A stretch of DNA of 60,856 nt, from the NCBI RefSeq assembly GCF_002925845.1, contig NZ_PDNI01000037.1, positions 1-60,856 on the forward strand. The letters are read 5' to 3'. Below the pieces are notes generated by a model. That model ran no database searches and was not told the origin of the DNA. It worked only from the letters and a program-made list of their open reading frames with translations. The DNA is from Roseovarius nitratireducens (lineage in GTDB: Bacteria > Pseudomonadota > Alphaproteobacteria > Rhodobacterales > Rhodobacteraceae). Shown piece after piece: positions 8,297 through 16,869 of the stretch; positions within the stretch are counted from its first letter, which is position 1; every line of letters begins with the position of its first letter. A program made the position numbers and the translations under genes.

Positions 8297-9217
8297 TCAG
8301 TTGGTGACCGCGTAGGCATCGCCAAAGCCGATTCCCTTGACCTTCTCCAGGATCGCGGCGCGTTCGGTGGCCGTGCGCATGGGCCCGACCACGACCCGCC
8401 AGAAGCGCTTGCCCTGCGAGGTCTGATCGAACACCGTGGGCACCATGCCCGCCTGCCGCAGGGCGGTGGCGGTGTTGCGGGCGTTCTGCTCGATGCTGAA
8501 GATACCCACCTGAACATAAGGCTTGGCAAGCGCCGAGGCGGCGCGCCCCGGATCTTGCTCAGGCTCAGGCTCCGGCTCAGGCGCGGCCTCGGACGCTTGC
8601 GGTGCGGCGGCAGCCTCCTCCACCTCGGCGGCCTCGATCGCGGCGGCGGCCCCGGCCACCGGGTCGAGATCGCTCGCCGCAATCTCGGGCGCGGGGGCGA
8701 CCTCCTGCGCAGCCCCGGTGTCCTCGGATGCCGCCGCGTCGTCCTCGACGGGGGCTTCCTCGCGGCGCAGGGCCGTGACGTTGAGCTGTTGGGGCGAACC
8801 CGCCAGCAGACCGAGCGCCGCCGCCGCATCCGAGGACACCTGGAAGGCCGGGCCGGGCACGTCGCGCTGACGCCGGAACAGCGCCCCGATGACGAACTTG
8901 CCATCGTCCGTGTTGCGGATGATGACACGCTCGGGATCCTTGACATCGGGATGCGCCACCCAGACCCCGCCGAGCGATGGCCGCCCGTCCCAAAGCCCCA
9001 TGTCCGTCGCCTGGAATACCTCGGGAACCTCGACATCGCGCTCCACCAGCCGGGTCGAGCGCGTGTTGCCATCGACCGCCTCGCCCTGTTCGCCCGCGCC
9101 AGGCTGCAGCAGGGTAAAGTTTCCGCTCTCGTCGCATCCCGCAAGCAACGCCACCCAGAGCCCCGCCAACAGGACCGGGCCGCGGCCCAGGGATCCGCCT
9201 CGTGTCACTCGCTTCAT
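8297..9217 (-). CDS. SPOR-domain lipoprotein
   Basis: A 306-residue exported lipoprotein. The start at 9217 gives a signal sequence ending in the lipobox LLAGC; an upstream in-frame start would add 19 non-signal residues. The middle (about 140-230) is Ala/Glu/Pro-rich and low complexity. The C-terminal 75 residues form a SPOR domain (KPYVQVGIFSIEQNARNTA), which binds denuded glycan strands at the septum. In related genomes the homologous gene precedes dac and is sometimes annotated as RlpA-like. It is the first gene of the operon running down to 2833. Confidence 0.85.
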   Translation of the reverse strand: MKRVTRGGSLGRGPVLLAGLWVALLAGCDESGNFTLLQPGAGEQGEAVDGNTRSTRLVERDVEVPEVFQATDMGLWDGRPSLGGVWVAHPDVKDPERVIIRNTDDGKFVIGALFRRQRDVPGPAFQVSSDAAAALGLLAGSPQQLNVTALRREEAPVEDDAAASEDTGAAQEVAPAPEIAASDLDPVAGAAAAIEAAEVEEAAAAPQASEAAPEPEPEPEQDPGRAASALAKPYVQVGIFSIEQNARNTATALRQAGMVPTVFDQTSQGKRFWRVVVGPMRTATERAAILEKVKGIGFGDAYAVTN

Positions 9218-9420
9218 GATATGCCTCTCGCCTGTGCTGCGCGCGGACTTGTCATCTTCCGCCTCTTCGCGCACCAGTCTACCCTGTCCGCCTCAGCGTG
9301 AAAAGCGCGCAGCCGGACACTGCGCGGATTTCCCTGCTGGCGGGTCCGGGACAGCGAGGTACTTTCAGAATCGCGCGCGCCCCGCTACTGACGTCTCACT
9401 CACCGCGCCCGCGCGCGACC

Positions 9421-9508
9421 GGAAGGGTGGCAGAGTGGTCGATTGCACCGGTCTTGAAAACCGGCGATGTGCAAGCATCCGTGGGTTCGAATCCCACCCC
9501 TTCCGCCA
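9421..9508 (+). tRNA. tRNA-Ser (anticodon UGA)
   Basis: The acceptor stem GGAAGGG pairs with CCCTTCC, followed by G73 and an encoded CCA. The anticodon loop CTTGAAA gives UGA, the long variable arm of a serine tRNA is present, and the T loop is GGTTCGAATCC. An AT-rich segment begins immediately downstream. Confidence 0.97.
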
Positions 9509-9603
9509 CCCAACTCACCATATATCAGAGGCAAATTATTGATATATATAGGATAAATTTAACTATACTCCACCTCTCGACATTCTGGCCTACGTTCTTG
9601 CTC

Positions 9604-9630
9604 TACAATTCGCTATACAAAATGCTTTAC
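9604..9630 (+). repeat. AT-rich direct repeat, left copy
   Basis: A 27-bp segment ending GCTATACAAAATGCTTTAC matches positions 10807-10833 with four mismatches. It lies 29 bp before the GTG of a small gene. It may be the scar of an insertion next to the tRNA or a shared regulatory site. Confidence 0.5.
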
Positions 9631-9658
9631 ACTATCTTGGTAAAGTGAGGGGCACATC

Positions 9659-9910
9659 GTGGCGATCAAGAAACGAGGTAAGGGCCTTTCCCTCTACAGA
9701 GGAGTGCCGAAACGCTATGAGGCCGTAGAACTGAGTGCCGCGCAGACGTCAGCTGCGAACGCAGATACGGCATGGGTAACAGGTGGTGCATTACTGTTCT
9801 TCCCTGTGATGGCTGTTGCGGCCGCTGGACCAGACCACGCTGATGAAATCGCCTCGCTTAAGGGACAAAGGAACGCACTGCGCGAACAAACCGTAGCCTC
9901 TGGATGTTGA
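9659..9910 (+). CDS. Small hypothetical protein with one hydrophobic segment
   Basis: An 83-residue reading frame starting at GTG, preceded by GTGAGGGGCA as a plausible ribosome-binding site. The N-terminus is basic (AIKKRGKG). A hydrophobic stretch at about residues 40-57 could span the membrane, followed by a short charged helix. I recognise no family. It sits in the AT-rich stretch after tRNA-Ser, whose base composition differs from the core genes around it, which suggests acquisition by transfer. Confidence 0.4.
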   Translation: MAIKKRGKGLSLYRGVPKRYEAVELSAAQTSAANADTAWVTGGALLFFPVMAVAAAGPDHADEIASLKGQRNALREQTVASGC

Positions 9911-9999
9911 TCGGTCGCGAGATCTAAAAATGGTATCCCTTCTTCGATGTTGCTCTGGCACTGGATGATAATTAGCGTGAAACTGGGATAAGCAGCTGG

Positions 10000-10671
10000 T
10001 CAGATGTAATTATTGCGAATAGCGAGAAGTCGCACTGAAAACCATCCGACCAGCCATCCACCAAGGTGCGCTTCCCATGCCAAGCCGCCACTGAGGATCA
10101 CGAAGAAGACAAGATTCGCAGCGGCGAGCCCCAGAATTCCTGTAATAACCGGACGCACCGGCAGACCTGCGTCTTTTCGCATTCGATAATCCCAAGCCTG
10201 CCAGAGTCCGAGCAGCCCGAACACAGCTCCCGACGCTCCGATCATCGGCCCGCTGCTGTGAGAGAGAAGCCCAAAAGCAAGCCCGCCACCAACGGCCGAT
10301 AGGAACAACAGTAGTAGTGTTCTGGCTGCCCCAATACGGCTGGCGGCGAACTTGCCTAATGAAAGCAGAATGACGCTGTTGATCGCGAGATGCAGGATGC
10401 CGCCGTGCAGGAACGCGTATGTGACAAGCATGAACAGCTTCTGGCCTGGATACAGAGGCGTCATCGCTCCTGCGAAGATTGGCTGCCAAAAGGCACCTAC
10501 CGCAAATGCCTGCCGCCTCCAGTTGAACGACCCCAGGTAACCGGCCTCGGAGAGGTTGAGAGCGAACTCGATGACGGCCATGACGCCGACGAGGATCAAG
10601 AGGAAAGCCGGGGCCCCAGCCCCCTGCGCCTGGGATTGCCCGTGATTATCTGGTGGGAGTCGGTTCGTCAT
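10000..10671 (-). CDS. Rhomboid family intramembrane serine protease
   Basis: A 223-residue membrane protein with about six hydrophobic helices. The catalytic serine is in GASGAVFG (about residue 146), and the partner histidine is in WEAHLGGWLVGW (about 201). The HGGILHLAINS motif supplies the conserved His/Asn of helix 2. Rhomboids cut single-pass membrane proteins within the bilayer. It is convergent with the small gene at 9659 and lies in the lower-GC patch between tRNA-Ser and the TetR gene, so it may be part of an acquired segment. The ribosome-binding site is weak. Confidence 0.85.
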   Translation of the reverse strand: MTNRLPPDNHGQSQAQGAGAPAFLLILVGVMAVIEFALNLSEAGYLGSFNWRRQAFAVGAFWQPIFAGAMTPLYPGQKLFMLVTYAFLHGGILHLAINSVILLSLGKFAASRIGAARTLLLLFLSAVGGGLAFGLLSHSSGPMIGASGAVFGLLGLWQAWDYRMRKDAGLPVRPVITGILGLAAANLVFFVILSGGLAWEAHLGGWLVGWFSVRLLAIRNNYI

Positions 10672-10806
10672 TCATCGTCACATATCTGCTCGCACTCTAT
10701 CGAGCCAGAGGTTTGCATGTTTCACCCGTGCACCTCAGCCGGGCAATTGCGCAGAGTTGGGTCTTGTGTCATTCCAAGACACCGAGGTTTTCGATAATTC
10801 CTGCTA

Positions 10807-10833
10807 TACATTTTGCTATACAAAACGCTTTAC
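10807..10833 (+). repeat. AT-rich direct repeat, right copy
   Basis: This is the partner of 9604-9630. GCTATACA also occurs a third time just upstream at 10803-10810. The two 27-bp copies flank the small gene and the rhomboid gene. Confidence 0.5.
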
Positions 10834-11291
10834 CTTAGTAATTATAACCCATTTATTATCAATTGCTTACAAGACCTCTGTCAGGAAGGCAGCAGACACC
10901 TCTTCCGCCATAAATTACCTGTAATATTCTGATTTTTTATAAATAAACTCCCAACCAGGAATCCCAGCCCCCGGCGTATTCCCCACAACGATGGTGCTTA
11001 CCCCGGAACAGGCTGGAAGTTGCCGATCTATCCGTCGCCGCATTCAACCAACCAGCCCGCACGCCCACCGCCCGCGCTGGGCTTACGTTATTCTCGCCTT
11101 GCCCTCGGGCGGTCCCGGACCGGTGCTTTCGGCGCCGTGAAACCGACAACGCCGCTCGGCAGGCTGCCAGACGCCCCTGATCCGCCGATCCGTCCGTGAT
11201 ACTCTCGCGCAGCGCGCTGAGGTCGTCGCGGCAACGGAAGGGAAAACCCATGCTGCCCGCCCCGTTAACCCCGCCGCGGACCGATCCCGGC
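10834..11291. other. Intergenic stretch without a recognisable gene
   Basis: The first part (to about 10960) is AT-rich and non-coding in appearance. The second part is GC-rich with only overlapping shadow reading frames of improbable composition. I see no RNA gene or conserved motif here. Confidence 0.5.
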
Positions 11292-11330
11292 ACCGACGCA
11301 ATACCGACAGGATACCGACGCGATACCGAA
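11292..11330 (+). repeat. 11-bp tandem repeat ACCGACRNRAT, second locus
   Basis: Three units (ACCGACGCAAT, ACCGACAGGAT, ACCGACGCGAT) and a partial fourth lie just beyond the stop of the TetR gene. Period and consensus are the same as at 1290-1328, 10 kb away. Confidence 0.7.
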
Positions 11331-11356
11331 CATGTTTTTCCTGTTATTTCCGTGCG

Positions 11357-11956
11357 TTAACCCTGATTCGCCACCGCGCGGCGCACCATGTCCCAATAAA
11401 GCGCCTCGACCTCTGCCAGGCTCAGCCGCCCGCGTTCGCGGAACCAGGTGTTGACGCCCGTCAGCATGGCGATGAGTGCCATCGCCCCGATCCGCGGTTC
11501 GGCCACGGCAAAGCGGCCCTCGGCCACGCCGCGGCGCAGGATCGCCTCCAGACGGGTCTCGTAATCGCGGCGCAACCCCTCGATAACATTGAAGTTTTCA
11601 GGATCGAGATTGCGCAGCTCCATGTACGAGACAAAGACCGCGTCGGCACGCCGCGTGTTGAACCGGATGTGGAACCGCGTGAACGCCTCGAGCGCGGCCC
11701 GCACCCCCGCCTCGGGCGGCGGGGTGGCGGCATCCCACGCCGCCAGCAATTCCTCCATATGCGCGCGCATCAGCTCGAACAGCAGTGTCTGCTTGTCCGG
11801 GGTGTAGTTATAGAGCGCGCCCGCCTGCACCCCAACCTCGGCCGCGATTTTCCGCATGGAAACAGCGGCATAGCCGTGCCGCGCGAACAGGTGCAGCGCC
11901 GCCTCGCGCACCCGCGGGCCAGTGATGTCGGAATGCGATCCTTGCGTGCGTGCCAT
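11357..11956 (-). CDS. TetR family transcriptional regulator
   Basis: A 199-residue one-component repressor. The N-terminal helix-turn-helix spans about residues 14-60 (ALHLFARHGYAAVSMRKIAA then GVQAGALYNYTPDKQTLL). The C-terminal ligand domain is all-helical. I chose the ATG at 11956 because homology starts there; a longer in-frame start adds 51 unrelated residues. A palindrome suited to TetR binding lies 16 bp upstream, between this gene and the divergent lipoprotein gene, so autorepression and control of the neighbour are likely. The ligand is unknown. Confidence 0.88.
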   Translation of the reverse strand: MARTQGSHSDITGPRVREAALHLFARHGYAAVSMRKIAAEVGVQAGALYNYTPDKQTLLFELMRAHMEELLAAWDAATPPPEAGVRAALEAFTRFHIRFNTRRADAVFVSYMELRNLDPENFNVIEGLRRDYETRLEAILRRGVAEGRFAVAEPRIGAMALIAMLTGVNTWFRERGRLSLAEVEALYWDMVRRAVANQG

Positions 11957-11971
11957 GAGACATGGTTTATC

Positions 11972-11985
11972 TGAACATCCGTTCA
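11972..11985. promoter_or_regulatory. Probable TetR operator TGAAC-ATCC-GTTCA
   Basis: A perfect 5+5 inverted repeat with a 4-base spacer lies in the divergent promoter region of the TetR gene, just upstream of its start. Position and form are typical of an autoregulatory TetR site. Confidence 0.65.
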
Positions 11986-12056
11986 AATCAAGGCCCGGCT
12001 TGCCCCCGCCCCCCTGGGATGGCAAGAAAGGGTGTCGGTTTTGCCACGAGGCTTTG

Positions 12057-12353
12057 ATGCACCCCCTGCCCGCCTGTCTTGCCGCGTTGATCGCGCTTGC
12101 CGCCTGCACCGAGCCCTACCCCTTGGCCCCCGAGCTCGCCGCTTCGGGTGCCGACGCACCCTACCCCGAGCTGGTCCCGGTCGAGTGGATCACGGCACAG
12201 GTGCCGCCCGCCACCGACAATCGCACCATCCTCGCCCGCACCGAAGCGATCGACGCCCGCGCCGCCCGCCTGCGCGCCCGCGCAGATCGCCTGCGCGACC
12301 CGGTCATCGACCCCGACACCAAAACCCGGATGCGCGAGGGCGTGGACGGCTGA
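12057..12353 (+). CDS. Small putative lipoprotein
   Basis: A protein of 98 residues with a signal sequence ending in LIALAAC, a good lipobox. The mature part is Ala/Arg-rich, with ILARTEAIDARAARLRARADRLR forming an amphipathic, probably coiled helix. It starts at the ATG preceded by ACGAGG; a longer upstream start would disrupt the signal peptide and overlap the TetR promoter. Related small lipoproteins precede hom in other Rhodobacterales, but no function is known to me. Confidence 0.6.
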   Translation: MHPLPACLAALIALAACTEPYPLAPELAASGADAPYPELVPVEWITAQVPPATDNRTILARTEAIDARAARLRARADRLRDPVIDPDTKTRMREGVDG

Positions 12354-12427
12354 CGTGCGTTGCAAGGCCGCGGCGAACCGGTTACATCGCGCCGCAACCC
12401 ACGCGACTTTGAGTATCGGAGACATCC

Positions 12428-13714
12428 ATGAGCACCCCCCTGCGCCTCGGCATTGCCGGGCTTGGCACCGTCGGCACCGGCGTGGTGCGCATCGTCCGCC
12501 AGAAGGCCGAGATCCTCGCCCGCCGCGCAGGACGCCCGGTCACGATCTCTGCCGTCTCGGCGCGCACCCGCGACCGCGATCGCGGCGTGAGCCTCTCGGG
12601 CTACGCATGGGAGGACGACCCGGTGGCGCTGGCGCGGCGCGACGACGTCGATGTGTTCGTCGAGCTGATGGGCGGCTCGGACGGCCCGGCCAAGGCCGCG
12701 ACCGAAGCGGCCATCGCCACTGGCAAGGACGTGGTCACCGCCAACAAGGCGATGCTCGCCCATCACGGGCAAGCGCTGGCACTGGCCGCCGAGGAGGCGG
12801 GGCGCGTGATCCGTTTCGAGGCGGCGGTAGCGGGGGGGATCCCTGTCGTCAAGGCGCTGACCGAAGGGTTGGCCGCCAACGAGATCATCCGCGTGATGGG
12901 CGTGATGAACGGCACATGCAACTATATCCTGACGCGGATGGAGGCCACGGGCCAAGGCTATAACGCGCTGTTCGAAGAGGCTGACAAGCTGGGCTATCTG
13001 GAGGCCGATCCCAATCTCGACGTGGGCGGGGTCGACGCGGGGCACAAGCTGGCACTGCTGGCCGCCATCGCCTTCGGCTGTCAGGTGGATTTCGAGGGGG
13101 TGACGCTGGAGGGCATCCAGGACATCACGCTCGACGATATCCACCGCGCCGCCGATATGGGCTACCGGATCAAGCTCCTGGGTGTGGCGCAGATGACAGG
13201 GCGGGGGCTCGAGCAGCGTATGTCGCCCTGCCTCGTCCCGGCGGCAAGCCCCTTGGGACAACTCGAGGGCGGCACCAACATGGTGGTGCTCGAGGGCGAC
13301 CAGGTCGAGCAGATCGTGCTGCGCGGCCCTGGCGCGGGCATGGGCCCCACGGCGAGCGCTGTGATGGCCGACGTGATGGATATCGCGCGCGGGGCCCGTA
13401 TCTCCACCTTCGGCCAGCCCGCCGCGCGCCTCGATACCTGCGCGCACGCAGGCACCGCAACGCCCGCGCCCTACTACCTGCGCATGGCGTTGCGCGACAA
13501 GCCGGGCGCGCTGGCCAAGGTGGCGACGTGCCTCGGCGAGGCGGGCGTCTCGATCGACCGCATGCGCCAGTATCGCCATGAGGACACCACCGCCCCGGTG
13601 CTGATCGTGACCCACAAGACCAACCGCGACGCGCTCGACACGGCGCTGGCCGGCATCCGCCGACTCGACGTTCTGGCAGCCGACCCTGTCGCGCTGCGGA
13701 TCGAGGCGGTCTGA
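12428..13714 (+). CDS. hom: Homoserine dehydrogenase
   Basis: A 428-residue NAD(P)-dependent enzyme converting aspartate semialdehyde to homoserine on the threonine/methionine pathway. The Rossmann motif GLGTVGTGV is at residues 10-18. The conserved NGTCNYILTRM and DVGGVDAGHKLALLA segments carry the catalytic lysine and acidic residues. A C-terminal ACT domain (YYLRMALRDKPGALAKVA, about residues 350-428) should bind a feedback amino acid, usually threonine. It is followed by glpX after 66 bp, an order typical of Rhodobacterales. Confidence 0.95.
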   Translation: MSTPLRLGIAGLGTVGTGVVRIVRQKAEILARRAGRPVTISAVSARTRDRDRGVSLSGYAWEDDPVALARRDDVDVFVELMGGSDGPAKAATEAAIATGKDVVTANKAMLAHHGQALALAAEEAGRVIRFEAAVAGGIPVVKALTEGLAANEIIRVMGVMNGTCNYILTRMEATGQGYNALFEEADKLGYLEADPNLDVGGVDAGHKLALLAAIAFGCQVDFEGVTLEGIQDITLDDIHRAADMGYRIKLLGVAQMTGRGLEQRMSPCLVPAASPLGQLEGGTNMVVLEGDQVEQIVLRGPGAGMGPTASAVMADVMDIARGARISTFGQPAARLDTCAHAGTATPAPYYLRMALRDKPGALAKVATCLGEAGVSIDRMRQYRHEDTTAPVLIVTHKTNRDALDTALAGIRRLDVLAADPVALRIEAV

Positions 13715-13780
13715 GCCGCGGCTTGTGCGCACAGATCGCCGTGGCTAGTGTTGCCGAAGCTCATTCACAAGGACCGCTCC

Positions 13781-14746
13781 ATGAATTCCGAAATCGCTTT
13801 CAATGACCGTATGCTCTCGCTCGGGCTGGCGCGCGTGGCCGAGCAGGCGGCGCTGGCCTGCGCCGACCTCATCGGGCGCGGCGACGAAAAGGCCGCCGAC
13901 CAGGCCGCCGTCAACGCCATGCGCGAACAGCTCAACATGCTCGCCATGAAAGGCGTGGTGGTCATCGGCGAGGGCGAACGCGACGAGGCGCCGATGTTGT
14001 ACATCGGCGAGGAAGTGGGCAGTGGCGACGGCCCCGGCGTGGATATCGCGCTCGATCCGCTCGAGGGCACGACGCTCACCGCCAAGGCCATGCCCAACGC
14101 GCTCACCGTGATCGCGATGGCGCCACGCGGCACGCTGCTGCACGCGCCCGACACCTACATGGACAAGCTGGCGATCGGACCAGGATATCCCGAGAACGTA
14201 GTGTCGCTCACCATGACCCCGCGTGAACGGGTCGAGGCATTGGCAAAGGCGCGGGGCTGTCGCCCCTCCGAGATCACCGTCTGCGTGCTCGAACGCCCGC
14301 GCCACGAGGACATGATCGCCGAGTTGCGCGGCACCGGTGCCGCGGTGCACCTTATCACCGATGGCGACGTGGCCGGCGTGATCCACTGCGCGGAATCCGA
14401 GCGCACCGGTATCGACATGTACATGGGCGTGGGTGGTGCGCCCGAGGGGGTACTGGCGGCGGCGGCGCTCAAGTGCATGGGCGGGCAGATGTGGGGGCAG
14501 TTGGTGTTCCGCAACGACGACGAACGCGGGCGCGCGGAAGCTGCCGGGATCACCGATTTCGACCGGGTCTATGCCCGCGACGAGATGGTGACCGACCAGG
14601 TCATCTTTGCCGCCACAGGGGTCACCGATGGCTCGATCCTCAAGGGGGTGCACCGGCGGCCCGGCTTTGTCGAGACCGAGACCGTGCTGATGCGCTCGCG
14701 CACCGGATCGGTGCGGCGCATGGTCTATCGCAGCAGGCGCGACTGA
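13781..14746 (+). CDS. glpX: Fructose-1,6-bisphosphatase class II
   Basis: A 321-residue GlpX-type phosphatase converting fructose-1,6-bisphosphate to fructose-6-phosphate in gluconeogenesis. GEGERDEAPMLYIGEE and DPLEGTT carry the metal ligands of the lithium-sensitive phosphatase fold, and GVGGAPEGVLAAAALKC is a signature of the class. The ATG at 13781 follows AAGGACC; an in-frame start 33 bp earlier lacks support. It lies between hom and recJ. Confidence 0.95.
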   Translation: MNSEIAFNDRMLSLGLARVAEQAALACADLIGRGDEKAADQAAVNAMREQLNMLAMKGVVVIGEGERDEAPMLYIGEEVGSGDGPGVDIALDPLEGTTLTAKAMPNALTVIAMAPRGTLLHAPDTYMDKLAIGPGYPENVVSLTMTPRERVEALAKARGCRPSEITVCVLERPRHEDMIAELRGTGAAVHLITDGDVAGVIHCAESERTGIDMYMGVGGAPEGVLAAAALKCMGGQMWGQLVFRNDDERGRAEAAGITDFDRVYARDEMVTDQVIFAATGVTDGSILKGVHRRPGFVETETVLMRSRTGSVRRMVYRSRRD

Positions 14747-14791
14747 ACGCGCCCCCTTTAGTATTTGGGGCAAGATGAAAAGGGGAACGCG

Positions 14792-16540
14792 GTGAGCGCC
14801 TATCTCGGCGTGGAACGCTCATTGACCGGGCGGCGCTGGACCGGGCCGGGCATCGAGGTCGAGCGGCAGGCCGAGGCGATGGCACAGGCAACCGGCCTTC
14901 CCAGCGCGCTCTGTCAGACGCTGGCGCGGCTGGGCGTGCCCGCGGCGGAGGCCGAGGGCTACCTGAGCCCCACCCTGCGAGACCTGCTGCCCGATCCGCG
15001 CTCGTTGCGCGACATGGAGGCGGCGGCGACGCGGCTTCTGGCGGCGGCGCAGGCACGCGAGCGGATCGCCATCTTTGCCGATTACGATGTCGATGGCGGG
15101 GCCTCGGCGGCGCTGGTGATCGACTGGTTGCGGCGGATGCACGCCCCCGCGCCCACGCTCTACGTCCCCGATCGCATCGACGAGGGCTATGGCCCGAACG
15201 CCCCCGCAATGACGGCGCTCGCGGCCCGGCACGACCTGGTCATCTGCGTGGATTGCGGCACCCTGAGTCACGACGCGCTGGCGGCGGCTGCAGGGGCGGA
15301 CGTCGTGGTGCTCGACCATCACCTGGGCGCAGAGACGCTGCCGCCCGCGCTGGCGGTGGTCAACCCCAACCGGCAGGACGAGAGCGGTGACCTGGCGCAT
15401 CTGTGCGCCGCGGCGGTGGTGTTTCTGGTACTGGTGGAGGCGGGGCGTCAGCTGCGCGTCTCGGGCGGCGCGGAACCGGACCTGATGGCGCTGCTCGACC
15501 TCGTGGCGCTGGCGACGGTGGCCGATGTCGCACCACTGACAGGTGTCAATCGTGCCTTCGTGCGGCAGGGGCTAAAGGTGATGGGGCGGCGCGCGCGCCC
15601 CGGGCTGGTGGCGCTTGGCGATGCCGCACGGCTCGACCGACCACCCGCCGCCTATCATCTGGGTTTCGTGCTGGGGCCGCGGATCAACGCGGGCGGCCGC
15701 GTCGGGCAGGCCGATCTGGGCGCGCGGCTGCTTGCCACCGAGGATGTCGGCGAGGCGCGCGCACTGGCGGAGCAGCTCGAGAGGCTCAACGAGGAACGCC
15801 GCGAGATCGAGGCGGCGGTGCGCGCCGCGGCGCTCGCGCAGGCCGAGGCGCGCGGGGTGGATGCACCGCTGGTCTGGGCCGCGGGCGAGGGCTGGCACCC
15901 GGGCGTGGTGGGTATCGTCGCGAGCCGCCTCAAGGAGATGACCAACCGCCCCGCCGTGGTGATCGGGCTGGAGGGCGACGAGGGCAAGGGATCGGGCCGG
16001 TCGGTGTCGGGTGTTGATCTCGGTGCGGCGGTGCAGCGCCTGGCGCGCGAGAACCTCTTGCTCAAGGGTGGCGGGCACCGGATGGCCGCGGGGTTGACCG
16101 TAGCGCGCGACCGGCTGGAGCCGGCGATGGCGCGGCTGTCGGAACTGCTGGCCCGACAGGGAGCGGGTACGGTCGGTCCGGCCGATCTGCGGCTCGACGG
16201 CGTGCTCATGCCCGGGGCTGCGACGCCCGAACTCGTCGAGCGGCTGGAAGCGGCGGGGCCGTTCGGTGCGGGCGCGCCGGGGCCGCGATACGTCTTTCCC
16301 GACTGCGCCATCGGCTATGCCCGCGCGGTAGGCGAGACGCACCTGAAGCTGCGGCTCAACGATGGGCTCGGCGGGCGGCTCGACGCCATCTCCTTCGGCG
16401 CGCTTGACGGCCCCCTGGGCCCTGCCCTGTTGGCCCATGGCGGCGCACGGTTCCACTTTGCCGGACGGCTCGAAATCAACCACTGGGGCGGGCGGCAGAC
16501 CGTGCAGCTGCGGCTCGAGGATGCGGCCCACGCGGGATGA
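14792..16540 (+). CDS. recJ: Single-stranded-DNA-specific exonuclease RecJ
   Basis: A 582-residue 5'-3' single-strand exonuclease used in recombination and mismatch repair. DHH-family motifs are present: ADYDVDG (motif I), VCVDCG, VVLDHHLGA (DHH, motif III) and the DHHA1 motif GGGHRMAAGLTV. A C-terminal OB-like domain follows. I chose GTG at 14792, preceded by AAAAGGGGAA, over an earlier TTG in frame. The stop lies upstream of tRNA-Glu. Confidence 0.93.
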   Translation: MSAYLGVERSLTGRRWTGPGIEVERQAEAMAQATGLPSALCQTLARLGVPAAEAEGYLSPTLRDLLPDPRSLRDMEAAATRLLAAAQARERIAIFADYDVDGGASAALVIDWLRRMHAPAPTLYVPDRIDEGYGPNAPAMTALAARHDLVICVDCGTLSHDALAAAAGADVVVLDHHLGAETLPPALAVVNPNRQDESGDLAHLCAAAVVFLVLVEAGRQLRVSGGAEPDLMALLDLVALATVADVAPLTGVNRAFVRQGLKVMGRRARPGLVALGDAARLDRPPAAYHLGFVLGPRINAGGRVGQADLGARLLATEDVGEARALAEQLERLNEERREIEAAVRAAALAQAEARGVDAPLVWAAGEGWHPGVVGIVASRLKEMTNRPAVVIGLEGDEGKGSGRSVSGVDLGAAVQRLARENLLLKGGGHRMAAGLTVARDRLEPAMARLSELLARQGAGTVGPADLRLDGVLMPGAATPELVERLEAAGPFGAGAPGPRYVFPDCAIGYARAVGETHLKLRLNDGLGGRLDAISFGALDGPLGPALLAHGGARFHFAGRLEINHWGGRQTVQLRLEDAAHAG

Positions 16541-16634
16541 GGTGACGTTTTTTTCCACAGCTGCCGCTGGTTTTCTACAAAATGCCTCTTGCGCAGGCCG
16601 ATGGTTTTTCATACTCACCCGTCACGCCAAGCAC

Positions 16635-16709
16635 GGCCCGTTCGTCTATCGGTTAGGACGCCAGGTTTTCAACCTGGAAAGAGGGGTTCGATTCCCCTAC
16701 GGGCTGCCA
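16635..16709 (+). tRNA. tRNA-Glu (anticodon UUC)
   Basis: The acceptor GGCCCGT pairs with ACGGGCT (one G-U), with G73 and an encoded CCA. The anticodon loop GTTTTCA gives UUC, and the T arm is GAGGGGTTCGATTCCCCT. A decayed integrase follows within 170 bp, so the 3' end of this tRNA has probably served as an attachment site. Confidence 0.96.
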
Positions 16710-16869
16710 CCCCCCTTCGACAACATTGATTAAGCCCTTGTTTTGAAGGGGTGTTATGCGTCACCCTAGGCCAAATCATCATCGACTGATCGCTTTTTGA
16801 TGCACAATCCGATACCCAAGCGCTTGCGCGCGGCATCCCTTTGCGGCACCGTGACGTCATACCGATTCA

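Noticed and set aside
10937-11293. Possible 118-residue gene on the minus strand
   Set aside because: Arg/Ser/Gly-rich translation with no ribosome-binding site and no family resemblance; it overlaps the 11-bp repeat edge. Probably non-coding.
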